Assembly: GCA_948442255.1 (NCBI GenBank) | Contig: CAOJRT010000016.1 | Coordinates: 1 to 33,833 of the forward strand | DNA length: 33,833 bases | Origin: an uncultured Caryophanales bacterium | GTDB taxonomy: Bacteria; Bacillota_I; Bacilli_A; RF39; UBA660 | Direction: 5' to 3' | Part shown: positions 18,570 to 26,365 of the stretch, one piece after another | Numbering within the stretch: the stretch's first letter is position 1 | Layout: every line of letters begins with the position of its first letter | The notes under the pieces: generated by a model | What the model was told of the DNA's origin: nothing | Database searches by the model: none | The model's input: the letters and a program-made list of their open reading frames with translations, nothing else | Made by a program: the position numbers and the translations under genes

Positions 18570-18956
18570 ATGAAAAAATATAAATTTTTAGTTAAAAGAA
18601 TAAAAGAAATAGAGATACAAATTAGTGCAGAAAGTCATTCAGAGGCACTATTCAAAATGTTACAAAAAGTAGTAAAAAAAGATGAAAACTTTTTTACAGA
18701 AGATTTAGAAAATAGAAAAGAATTATTTATATATATTGAAAAAATTATTGATGAAAACGGAAAAGAAAATGTAAAAGATAAAGAGAATTTTATAAAGGAA
18801 AATAGTTTTTTTATTAGCAAAATTGATAGAGAAACTTATGAAAAAGGAAATGAAGAAATAGAAGATGATTTGCCAAAAGAAGATGTAGGAGTTGTATGTG
18901 ATAAGTGTAAAAACTATATACCAATAGACGAAATTATACACCAGTTAGAGTCCTAA
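18570..18956 (+). CDS. Hypothetical protein with C-terminal CxxC (128 aa)
   Basis: The first 30 residues (KYKFLVKRIKEIEIQISAESHSEALFKML) look like the beta-alpha unit of the DpnD/PcfM-like small proteins two genes upstream. The centre is charged, and VCDKCKNYIPIDEI at the end gives one CxxC, too little for a full zinc finger by itself. It starts three bases after the primase stop, so it is translationally close to it. Unknown function. Confidence 0.7.
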   Translation: MKKYKFLVKRIKEIEIQISAESHSEALFKMLQKVVKKDENFFTEDLENRKELFIYIEKIIDENGKENVKDKENFIKENSFFISKIDRETYEKGNEEIEDDLPKEDVGVVCDKCKNYIPIDEIIHQLES

Positions 18957-18964
18957 CAAGCAAT

Positions 18965-19012
18965 GAATTTTTCCTCCCTAGAAAAATTCGACTTTATGGG
19001 GCAGTTGCCCCA
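18965..19012 (+). other. Candidate origin of transfer (oriT): two tandem inverted repeats
   Basis: GAATTTTT (18965-18972) and AAAAATTC (18982-18989) form one inverted repeat. TGGGGCA (18997-19003) and TGCCCCA (19006-19012) form a second, unusually GC-rich one. The 94-base gap lies directly upstream of the MobC-like and relaxase genes, the usual place for oriT. There is no T run, so neither is a terminator. The nick site is not identified. Confidence 0.5.
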
Positions 19013-19050
19013 ATCCCCACTTTAAAATATAAAAAACGAAAGGAAAAGCT

Positions 19051-19365
19051 ATGAGAAAAAGAAGAATAAAAAAGAATTTTTGGTTTGATGAAACAGAAAA
19101 TAATTCATTAAAAAATTTAAGTGAATTATCTGGAAAAACAGAAGTGCAAGTTATAAGAAAATTAATAACAGGAACAACAATAAAGGAAAAGCCACCACAA
19201 GAATTTTACGAAACAATGAAAGAATTATTGAAGTTTAGAAAAGAAATAAAAACAATAAAAGATTTAAGCAAATATACAAAAGAACTAGATACAAAAAGAG
19301 TGTATAAAACACTAGATGGAATTGATGAATTAAGATCAAGAATAGTAGAAAAATATTTGAAATAA
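19051..19365 (+). CDS. MobC-like relaxosome accessory protein (104 aa)
   Basis: Small basic protein with a ribbon-helix-helix-like N-terminus (KKNFWFDETENNSLKNLSELSGKTEVQVIRKLI in outline, residues about 8-40), as in plasmid mobilisation MobC proteins. These bind oriT beside the relaxase and help open the strand. It lies immediately after the candidate oriT and 13 bases before the relaxase gene. The C-terminus is helical and Lys-rich. Confidence 0.75.
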   Translation: MRKRRIKKNFWFDETENNSLKNLSELSGKTEVQVIRKLITGTTIKEKPPQEFYETMKELLKFRKEIKTIKDLSKYTKELDTKRVYKTLDGIDELRSRIVEKYLK

Positions 19366-19378
19366 CGGAGGGCAGATA

Positions 19379-20722
19379 ATGGCAACAACTAAAATATGGA
19401 AGATAGAAAAAAGATTAGATAATGTAGTTGATTATGTAGTAAATGAAAAGAAAACTAACGCAGACAGTTATTATAATTTACACAAAGTTGCAGAATATGT
19501 AAAAGCCTCATATAAAACAGAAAAACAATTATATGTTACAGCAATAAATTGTAGTGAAGATAATGTTGTGCAAGAAATGATGGAAACAAAAAAGCTATTT
19601 GATAAAGAAGATGGTATTTTAGCTTTTCACGCATTCCAGTCTTTCAAAGAGGGCGAAGTAACACCAGATATAGCTCATAAAATTGGAGTAAAACTTGCAG
19701 AGGAATTATGGGGAGATAGATTTCAAGTTGTAGTTACTACACACTTAAATACTAATCACATTCATAATCATTTTTTGTTAAATTCTGTATCGTTTGTTGA
19801 CGGACTAAAATACTATAATAAGTTAGAAACTTATGCACTAATGAGGCAAACATCAGATAATTTGTGTAGAGAATATGGACTTTCTGTTTTAAAAGAAAAG
19901 CCTACTGGAAAATATAAAGTAGACTATACGCAATTTTATAAAGGGTATGTGCAAAAAAATAATTATCATACACAAACAAAACAAGATATTGATTATGCAA
20001 TTACACAGTCAAATACCTATAAAGAATTTGAAAATTTACTAAAAGCAATGGGCTATGAACTTATTTATAGAGCAGGTAAGTTAAGTATAAGGAAAGATCC
20101 ATATACAAAAAATATAAGAGTAGCAAGAGCGTTTGGAGATGATTATACAGTAGAACAAATAAAGGCAAGAATAAAAACAGAAAAAGCAATAAAACTACCA
20201 TTTCCAGAAAAGCGTTTAAATAGAATATATATTTATAAAGGGAATATAAGAAACAAGAAAAAAGCAAAAGGAATTAAAGCATTATATTTATATTATTGTT
20301 ACTTATTAAAGATATACCCTAAAACAGAAAAGAAACACAAAACACCAATTTCCATTAAAGCAGATGTGCAGAAAATGGAAAGAATATCAGAGGAAGCAAG
20401 ACTTCTTTGTAGTAATGATATTAAGACTACAAAGGAGCTTTCTTTATATATGAATACTCTAAATGAAGAACTTAAAAATCTCGAGGAGGAGCGAGATAAA
20501 CTTTACTATCAGAACACCAAGCTGAAGAAAGAAGAAAGACAAGAGAATTATACAAAACTCTCTCAAATAGCAGGCAAAATTCAATTTCTAAAACACAAAA
20601 TAAAAATGTGTAAAGAAATTGAGTCAAGAGTACCAAAGATAAAACAAAATCTAAAAGAATTAGATGAGAAAGAAGAAATCCAAAAAGGAAAGGAGAGAAA
20701 AAGTTATGAGTACAGCAAGTGA
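19379..20722 (+). CDS. MOBP-type relaxase/mobilisation nuclease (447 aa)
   Basis: Nicks oriT and pilots the transferred strand through the secretion channel. The metal-binding histidines are seen in HLNTNHIHNHF (His122, His127, His129, His131), the relaxase motif III. Motif I tyrosines lie in the N-terminal 20-40 region (ADSYYNLHKVAEYV). After the catalytic domain come a basic region (about 200-300) and a Glu/Lys coiled coil (about 345-445). ATG 19379 follows GGAGGG at 19367-19372. The gene overlaps the PcfB gene by 17 bases. It contains no in-frame CGG and reads normally from end to end. Confidence 0.9.
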   Translation: MATTKIWKIEKRLDNVVDYVVNEKKTNADSYYNLHKVAEYVKASYKTEKQLYVTAINCSEDNVVQEMMETKKLFDKEDGILAFHAFQSFKEGEVTPDIAHKIGVKLAEELWGDRFQVVVTTHLNTNHIHNHFLLNSVSFVDGLKYYNKLETYALMRQTSDNLCREYGLSVLKEKPTGKYKVDYTQFYKGYVQKNNYHTQTKQDIDYAITQSNTYKEFENLLKAMGYELIYRAGKLSIRKDPYTKNIRVARAFGDDYTVEQIKARIKTEKAIKLPFPEKRLNRIYIYKGNIRNKKKAKGIKALYLYYCYLLKIYPKTEKKHKTPISIKADVQKMERISEEARLLCSNDIKTTKELSLYMNTLNEELKNLEEERDKLYYQNTKLKKEERQENYTKLSQIAGKIQFLKHKIKMCKEIESRVPKIKQNLKELDEKEEIQKGKERKSYEYSK

Positions 20723-21518
20723 TTCAGCAGATGAATTTGTAAAAATGATGTTAGATGGAACAGAAGTGGTAGCTAGACTAACAGGAAATATGACAAAAGA
20801 AATAGCAGTAATGTTATATGCTATGTCAAAAGAACGAAACGAACACAAAACAGGTAAAGTAAGACTAAATAAAATGCTAAAAAGTAAGAGCAACTTGAAA
20901 ATATTTAGTATTGAAAAAAAAGACCTAGAAGATTTCAAAAAAGGTGCTAAAAAATACAAAATTCCATATAGTGCTATATTTGTAAAAGGCGAAGTAAATA
21001 AAGAGGGAATTATTGATATTGTTGTTAGAGAAGAAGACGCAGTTTTAACAAATAGAATAGTAGAAAATTATAAATTAACAACAGTTGAACAGTCAAAATT
21101 AGATGAAGTATTAGAAAAAGCAGAAATAGAAGATCCTACACAAGCACCAAAAGAAAAAACAGAAATTCAAAAAGAGATTCAAGAAAAAAATACATCACAA
21201 GATTTACTAAACAAACTAATGAAAAAACAAAACAATAAGGAGGAAAATGAGAACACTAACCCCAGTAACATTCCAGTTACGGAGAAAGAAGTTCCATCAG
21301 AGAATTTATCGAAAGCAAACGAAAAGATGGAGGGGACTAAAAAGGAAGAAAAGCCATCAATAATGGAAAAGTTAGACACAATAAAAAAGCAGAGAGAAGA
21401 AAAAGAACAACAAAAGGCAAAAGAAGAAACAAAAGAAACACCAAAACAAGAAAAGTCAAACGAAACAAAACACAAACAACCTAAAAAGAAAAATAGAAAA
21501 AAGGAAAGGAGCAAATAA
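20706..21518 (+). CDS. PcfB family protein (DUF3801, 270 aa)
   Basis: Conjugation accessory protein of the PcfB/DUF3801 family. The N-terminal 110 residues carry the conserved part (MTKEIAVMLYAMSK, then KSNLKIFSIEKKDLEDFKKGAKKYKIPYS in outline); the rest is a Lys/Glu-rich tail, probably disordered. In enterococcal pCF10 the homologue works with the relaxase and coupling protein. ATG 20706 is preferred over the upstream in-frame ATG 20664 because of the AAGGAG site shortly before it and the match of the N-terminus to the family. Confidence 0.82.
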   Translation: MSTASDSADEFVKMMLDGTEVVARLTGNMTKEIAVMLYAMSKERNEHKTGKVRLNKMLKSKSNLKIFSIEKKDLEDFKKGAKKYKIPYSAIFVKGEVNKEGIIDIVVREEDAVLTNRIVENYKLTTVEQSKLDEVLEKAEIEDPTQAPKEKTEIQKEIQEKNTSQDLLNKLMKKQNNKEENENTNPSNIPVTEKEVPSENLSKANEKMEGTKKEEKPSIMEKLDTIKKQREEKEQQKAKEETKETPKQEKSNETKHKQPKKKNRKKERSK

Positions 21519-21522
21519 GCTT

Positions 21523-22413
21523 ATGAGTATGATAAACGATATTATAAAAAGTGCAGTCAATAATGTGCAAAGTAACAAAAAAGAATTTAATGCAGAAGAA
21601 TGGGGAAAAGGAAAACAGCAAGACAGAGAATTTGCATATAATACACAAGATGAAATGGCAACAAAAATAACAGAAAGTGGGGAACTTTACAAGAACTACT
21701 TAAATGTGCAAAGTAAATTTCCAACTTATTCAGTAGGAAATGCTTTACTTGTAACAGCACAAAACCCAAAAGCTACACAACTAAAAGACGCAGAGGGGTG
21801 GAAAAAAGATAATATAAATTTTGCAGGAAAGCCTAACAAAATAATTATATTAGAGCAGGGAGATATTTACGAAAGAGATGATGGAACAGAGGCACAAAGC
21901 TATAATCCTAAAAATGTATATGATATTTCCGATATGAGAGTAAAAAGACAATTAAATACAGTTCCATTTTCAAAGGAAAGTATAATGAAATCAATATTAT
22001 CTATTTCGCCAGTTGAAGTAAGACCAGTACAAAATACTTCAAATGCTAATAAGTTAGTTAATTTTAATGCAGATGAAAGAATTATAGAAGTAGCAGAAAG
22101 AGCAGAAGTAGAACAAATAATTAGTGGGTTAGTAAGAGAAATTGCAAGTATTCACACATTATCTTTTGCAGATTCAGAGCTAAATACTTTTAAAAATGAA
22201 AGTGTTGCATATATGGTATGCAAAAGATATGGACTACCAACGAAAGACTTTAATTTTGAAAGAATACCAGAAGAACTAAAACAAATGACACCACAAGAAA
22301 TAAAGACAGAATTAGCAAAAGGACGAGAATGTTTTGAAATACTAACAGAGGGAATGGACAGAGATGTAGGAATGCAAAACAGAAACAAAACTAATAGAGA
22401 ATATGAAAGGTAG
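21523..22413 (+). CDS. ArdC-like protein with degenerate metallopeptidase motif (296 aa)
   Basis: The N-terminal half (about 1-110) resembles the ArdC single-strand DNA-binding domain: LYKNYLNVQSKFPTYSVGNALLV, then AEGWKK. The C-terminal half keeps the helix SVAYMVCKRYGLP of ArdC-type zincins, but where an HExxH would be expected I see REIASIHTLS, so the catalytic site looks lost. ArdC proteins protect incoming DNA from restriction during conjugation. The gene lies four bases after PcfB. It may retain DNA binding without peptidase activity (inference). Confidence 0.75.
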   Translation: MSMINDIIKSAVNNVQSNKKEFNAEEWGKGKQQDREFAYNTQDEMATKITESGELYKNYLNVQSKFPTYSVGNALLVTAQNPKATQLKDAEGWKKDNINFAGKPNKIIILEQGDIYERDDGTEAQSYNPKNVYDISDMRVKRQLNTVPFSKESIMKSILSISPVEVRPVQNTSNANKLVNFNADERIIEVAERAEVEQIISGLVREIASIHTLSFADSELNTFKNESVAYMVCKRYGLPTKDFNFERIPEELKQMTPQEIKTELAKGRECFEILTEGMDRDVGMQNRNKTNREYER

Positions 22414-22421
22414 GAAGTTCT

Positions 22422-22631
22422 ATGGAAGATGAAAAAAGAGTAGTTGAAATGGACAGAATAGTCTATGCAATTATAATAAATTCTCTATTAAGTATGAAAA
22501 ATGAATTAAGACAGCAAGAAAAAGAAACAGACTTAATAGATAAAGTTATTATAAAAGTTGCGAAAGCACCATCTAAAAAGCAAAAGGGAATATTCCACCG
22601 AAAAAAAGGAGATAGAGATGAAACAAGATAA
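22422..22631 (+). CDS. Small hypothetical protein (69 aa)
   Basis: Helical, charged 69-residue protein with no known motif. It begins eight bases after the ArdC-like stop, and its last 14 bases overlap the virD4 start, which suggests translational coupling to the coupling protein. Function unknown. Confidence 0.65.
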   Translation: MEDEKRVVEMDRIVYAIIINSLLSMKNELRQQEKETDLIDKVIIKVAKAPSKKQKGIFHRKKGDRDETR

Positions 22632-24433
22632 TAGAATATATGTAATACTAACTATTATTGGAATAATACCTGTTATATGGCTTGCACTTTTAGTAGCACC
22701 ATTATTAGACGGAGGACTTGCAAAAATAATAAATGAGTTGCCAGTAGCACTAAACACACCATTTAAAATAAGTATTGTAGAGAATAGCACAAAAACTGTT
22801 GCTATTTTTTTATTTTCTTATTTTATAGGAATAGGAGCATATTTTTCAACTAGAAAGAATTATAAAAAAGGTAAAGAACACGGATCAGCGAAATGGGGAA
22901 ATACGAGAGAAATAAATAAAAAATATAAGCAACTACCAGAAAGCGAAAACAGAATACTAACACAAGATATAAGACTAGGATTAAATGCTAAAAAACACAG
23001 AAGAAATCTAAATACATTAGTAATCGGTCGGAAGTCGGTGCAGGTAAAACATTGTTTTATGCAAAACCTAACTTATTACAAGCCTCTAACAATTCTTATA
23101 TCATTTTAGATCCAAAAGGAGAAATTTTAAGGGACACAGGGTATATGCTAGAAAAAAACGGATTTGAAGTGAAAGTTTTAGATTTAATCAATATGAATTT
23201 AAGTTATGGTTATAATCCGTTCAAATATTTAAAAACTGACAATGATGTTCAAAGACTTGTAACGAATTTGTTTAAGAGTACAACACCGAAACGGAAGTCA
23301 AAGCAATGATCCATTTTGGGACACATCAGCCTCAATGCTACTTATGTCTTTAATCTTTTTATTGAAATATGAAGCTCCAGAGTATGAACAAAACTTTGAT
23401 ATGGTATTAGAACTATTAAGGGCAGGAGATGTAAAAGAAGATGATGACGAATACGAAAGCCCATTAGACGAATTATTTAAAATGATAGAAGAAATAAACC
23501 CACAGCACATAGCACTAAAATATTATAGGAGCTATCATTCTGGTTCGGCAAAAACACTAAAATCAATACAAATAACATTAGCCTCTAGGTTAGAAAAGTT
23601 TAATTTGCGAGATTTAGCGAATCTAACAATGGAAGATGAAATGGAGCTTGCAAGCATTGGAGAAAAGAAAGTAGCACTTTTTGCGTTAATACCAGATAAT
23701 GACACGAGTTTCAATTTTATAGTTTCAATGCTATATACACAAATATTTCAGCAATTATTTTATATAGCAGACCACAAGTACAAAGGTGCATTGCCTGTAA
23801 ATGTGCATTTTATAATGGACGAGTTCGCAAATGTATCATTGCCAGACGATTTTGACAAGATTTTAGCAACAATGCGTTCAAGAGGTGTATCAGTATCAAT
23901 AATATTGCAGAATCTTGCACAATTAAAAACATTGTTTGAAAAACAATGGGAAAGCATTGTACGGCAACTGTGATGAACTGTTATACTTACGGACGGAAAT
24001 GAGCAGTCTACACACAAGTATATCAGCGAACTTCTAGGAAAGGAAACTATTGATACCAATACCTATCGGAAAAAGTACAGGACATTCTGGAAGTTATAGC
24101 ACAAACTACCAGATAGCAGGTAGAGAGTTAATGACACCAGATGAAGTCCGAATGCTAGACAATAAGTATGCTTTATTATTTATAAGAGGAGAAAGACCAA
24201 TAATAGATTTAAAATATAACACATTTGCACACCCAAACATCAAACTAACAGAAGATGGAGGGTACAAAACTTATATACACGGCAATACAGAAAATGCTAT
24301 TGCTACTATATCAATAGATACCGATACAAGTGATATTAAATGTAAAGAGTATAAAGATATAGGAAATTATGAAATCTTAATTGATGAAGAAATAGATGAA
24401 TACTTTATGAAAGAATCTAAAAAAGATAACTAA
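22618..24433 (+). CDS. virD4: VirD4-type coupling ATPase, needs seven CGG skips (602 aa)
   Basis: Type IV coupling protein that links the relaxosome to the channel. Two membrane spans lie at about 7-27 and 59-79. Walker A is IGGSGAGKT (136-144), and Walker B is the MDEFAN motif (Asp400). The end has GRELMTPDEVRML, typical of the clostridial VirD4 group. ATG 22618 follows AAAGGAG. The frame breaks at C23029, 23036, 23292, 23962, 23990, 23994 and 24067. Dropping these gives 602 residues, about the usual size. Two skips supply the Walker A glycines, and two are consecutive codons (CGGACGGA). Naive gene calling splits it into four fragments, which could be taken for a pseudogene. Confidence 0.92.
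23029..23038 (+). other. Two CGG +1 recoding sites in VirD4 Walker A
   Basis: GGT (C23029) GGA AGT (C23036) GGT GCA. Skipping both gives IGGSGAGKT. The second is CGGT, showing that the fourth base need not be A. Confidence 0.9.
23292..23294 (+). other. CGG +1 recoding site, VirD4 mid-region
   Basis: AAA (C) GGA. Skipping C23292 gives TPKGSQSNDPFWD, matching the family's N-DPFW-segment. Confidence 0.88.
23962..23964 (+). other. CGG +1 recoding site, VirD4 (CGGC)
   Basis: GTA (C) GGC. Skipping C23962 gives ESIVGNCDELLYL, where the family has a conserved GNCD. This is the only site followed by C. Confidence 0.88.
23990..23996 (+). other. Two consecutive CGG +1 recoding sites in VirD4
   Basis: TTA (C23990) GGA (C23994) GGA AAT. 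Two successive codons are both decoded after a skip, giving LYLGGNEQST, the conserved GGNE of coupling proteins. Confidence 0.88.
24067..24069 (+). other. CGG +1 recoding site, VirD4 C-terminal part
   Basis: TAT (C) GGA. Skipping C24067 gives NTYGKSTGHSGS, matching the family. Confidence 0.86.
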
Positions 24434-24490
24434 TTTTGAAGAAAAACAAAATAAGATAAATATGCCCTCTCGGAAAGAGAGGAATTTTTT
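24434..24490 (+). promoter_or_regulatory. Leader element 1: repeated motif plus hairpin holding the RBS
   Basis: TTGAAGAAAAACAAAATAAG is followed by a hairpin with arms CCTCTC (24466-24471) and GAGAGG (24477-24482) and a T run (24485-24490) that meets the next ATG. The right arm contains the ribosome binding site of the pilin gene, so folding would hide it. The structure also resembles a terminator. Similar leaders lie before the VirB6-like and VirB4 genes. Confidence 0.6.
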
Positions 24491-24805
24491 ATGAAAAAGA
24501 AAATAAGTAAACAAAAATTATTAAGTATAGGAATGAAAATTTTTACAGTTGGAGCTGTATTATTAGTTGGAAACAATACAGTATTTGCAACAGATGACCC
24601 ATTAGCTGTCATCAATAATCTAAAAAACTTTATGTACCAAATTATAGGTGCAATAGGTGCAATTCTTTTATTATGGGGAATTGTGCAAGTTGGTATGGCT
24701 ATAAAATCACACGATCCATCACAAAGAGCAAATGGATTTATGACTCTTGCAGGTGGAGTAATTATAGCTTTTGCAAAACAAATACTAGAACTAATACTAG
24801 GTTAG
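24491..24805 (+). CDS. VirB2/Maff2-like pilin or channel subunit (104 aa)
   Basis: Small exported membrane protein. Residues 1-33 are a signal sequence ending VFA. Two hydrophobic segments follow: MYQIIGAIGAILLLWGIVQVG and, after a short polar loop (KSHDPSQRANG), LAGGVIIAFAKQILELI. This pattern matches the Maff2/VirB2-like proteins that sit between VirD4 and VirB6 genes in clostridial ICEs, which may form the pilus or channel core. The ribosome binding site lies inside a hairpin. Confidence 0.77.
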   Translation: MKKKISKQKLLSIGMKIFTVGAVLLVGNNTVFATDDPLAVINNLKNFMYQIIGAIGAILLLWGIVQVGMAIKSHDPSQRANGFMTLAGGVIIAFAKQILELILG

Positions 24806-24869
24806 AAAATTGAAGAAAAACAATAAAAGAGATATTGCCCTCCTATAAAAAATATAGGAGGCGATAAAT
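24806..24869 (+). promoter_or_regulatory. Leader element 2: repeated motif plus hairpin holding the RBS
   Basis: Shares TTGAAGAAAAACAA and GCCCTC with leader 1. The hairpin pairs CCTCCTATA (24839-24847) with TATAGGAGG (24853-24861); the right arm is the AGGAGG site for the VirB6-like gene, whose TTG start follows eight bases later. Confidence 0.62.
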
Positions 24870-25709
24870 TTGAGTGATAATTGGATTGTAGGTAATCTAC
24901 AAAACGCAATCAATACTTGGAATGGGAAACTAGGCGAGATATGGCAGTTAGTTTCACAAACACCAGAAAATTTTAAAGGTCGGTGGTATATGGAATGTAA
25001 TTACTAATATACACGGAGCAGTACAAGCAATACGGACTAGCATTGCTTGTCATTTTCTTTTTAGCAGGAGTTATCAAGACTTGTAATTCGTTTTCAGAAG
25101 TAAAAAAGCCAGAACACGCATTTAAGCTATTTTTGAGGTTTGCAATAGCATATACAATAGTAGTTTACGGACTAGATTTAATGCTTGCAATATTTAAGAT
25201 AGTACAGGGCATAAGTTCTACAATAATGAGTTCAGCAGGTTTTGGAAATAGCACAAGTACAGTTATACCTCCAGAAATAATTTCAGCAATAGAAAGTTGT
25301 CGGATTTTTCGAGAGTATTCCATTATGGGCAATTACGATTATTGGTGGACTATTTATAACTGTACTTTCTTTTGTAATGATAATGAGTGTTTATGGTAGG
25401 TTTTTCAAACTTTATCTATATACAGCAATAGCACCGATTCCACTTTCAGCAATGGCAGGAGAGCCATCACAAAGCGTGGCAAAGAGCTTTATAAAATCTT
25501 ATACTTCAGTATGTATGGAGGGAGCAATTATTGTGCTTTCTTGTATTATATTTTCACTATTTGCGTCCACACCACCAGCAGTTGATATGAATGCACCTGT
25601 TGCAACGCAAGTATGGAGCTATATTGGAGAGCTAGTTTTCAATATGTTGGTACTTGTAGGAACTATAAAAATGAGCGATAGAGTTGTAAGAGAAATGATG
25701 GGATTATAG
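24870..25709 (+). CDS. VirB6/TrbL-like channel membrane protein, needs three CGG skips (278 aa)
   Basis: Polytopic inner-membrane component of the type IV secretion channel, as in the VirB6-like proteins of clostridial ICEs. About five membrane spans are visible (such as GLALLVIFFLAGVI, FAIAYTIVVYGLDLML, LWAITIIGGLFITVLSF and GAIIVLSCIIFSLF), with SVYGRFFKLYLYTAIAPIPLSAMAG as the most family-like stretch. TTG 24870 is used because AGGAGG ends eight bases before. The frame breaks at C24981 (CGGT), C25033 and C25301 (both CGGA). Skipping gives FKGGGIWN, AIGLALL and SCGFFESIP and a continuous 278-residue protein. Without skips only the first 37 codons are in frame. Confidence 0.88.
24981..24983 (+). 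other. CGG +1 recoding site, VirB6-like (CGGT)
   Basis: GGT (C) GGT. Skipping C24981 gives NFKGGGIWNVI. Confidence 0.83.
25033..25035 (+). other. CGG +1 recoding site, VirB6-like first membrane span
   Basis: ATA (C) GGA. Skipping C25033 gives AVQAIGLALLVIFF, completing a membrane span. Confidence 0.85.
25301..25303 (+). other. CGG +1 recoding site, VirB6-like loop
   Basis: TGT (C) GGA. Skipping C25301 gives ESCGFFESIPLWAITIIGG, restoring the next membrane span. Confidence 0.85.
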
Positions 25710-25729
25710 ATGAAAGGTAGGGAAAGTAT

Positions 25730-26089
25730 ATGAGTACAATAACACACCAAACAAGACAATTAAGTTTTGAAGATATGCAGTTAAAAAAGAAAATAAGGTA
25801 TGCACAAATATTAAATAGGCTTATAAAAGGGAAAAAAACAGCAAAAGAAATAGCAGTCGAATTGTTTGAATTAAAACTAATACCAAGTGCAGAACGAAAT
25901 TACACAGCACCACGCCTTACAGAATTAGAAAAATTGGGGTTAGTAAAATCAGCAGATAAGAAAGTATGTCAATACACAGGTAAAAAAGTAGCAATTTATG
26001 AAATTACACTAGATGGCATAAAAAAGTATAAATTATTGAATACAGATAGAAATACCAAACTAGAGAAAGGTTGTGAAAGCTATGAGTGA
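25730..26089 (+). CDS. Winged helix-turn-helix protein (119 aa)
   Basis: Small DNA-binding-like protein. Residues about 25-105 read as a winged helix: ILNRLIKGKKTAKEIAVEL, then SAERNYTAPRLTELEKLGLVKS and a wing with CQYTGKKVAIYEIT. Such proteins occur in phages and ICEs as probable regulators or assembly factors. It starts 20 bases after the VirB6-like stop and overlaps the next gene by eight bases. Confidence 0.72.
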   Translation: MSTITHQTRQLSFEDMQLKKKIRYAQILNRLIKGKKTAKEIAVELFELKLIPSAERNYTAPRLTELEKLGLVKSADKKVCQYTGKKVAIYEITLDGIKKYKLLNTDRNTKLEKGCESYE

Positions 26090-26360
26090 AAATACTAAAG
26101 ATAATTATATATTGATAGAAGAAATCAAAGGAAATAAAGACTTGCACGAAATAGCAAAAAAGATACATTTTGAAGATGGAATGGGTTATCTACCAAAGAC
26201 TACAACTAGAAAGCAATTTATTGATGAAATAATTGGAGAGATAAATTGGCAGTTAGAAATGTCAAATCCTTCAGTACCTAAAAATGTATTGACAGAACAA
26301 TTAAAAAAGATGATAAAAATTGCAGAAAAAGAAGAAAAGAAACAGGAAAGGAGCAGATAA
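26082..26360 (+). CDS. Small hypothetical protein (92 aa)
   Basis: Unrecognised charged protein with a predicted helical C-terminus. ATG 26082 is preferred to GTG 26073 because GAAAGG at 26065-26070 is properly spaced from it. It overlaps the upstream winged-helix gene by eight bases, suggesting coupled translation. Function unknown. Confidence 0.65.
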   Translation: MSENTKDNYILIEEIKGNKDLHEIAKKIHFEDGMGYLPKTTTRKQFIDEIIGEINWQLEMSNPSVPKNVLTEQLKKMIKIAEKEEKKQERSR

Positions 26361-26365
26361 AAAAT

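Noticed and set aside
19366..19372. CGG in the gap before the relaxase, and those at 24471 and 33299
   Set aside because: They are non-coding (ribosome binding site or leader) and carry no information about decoding.
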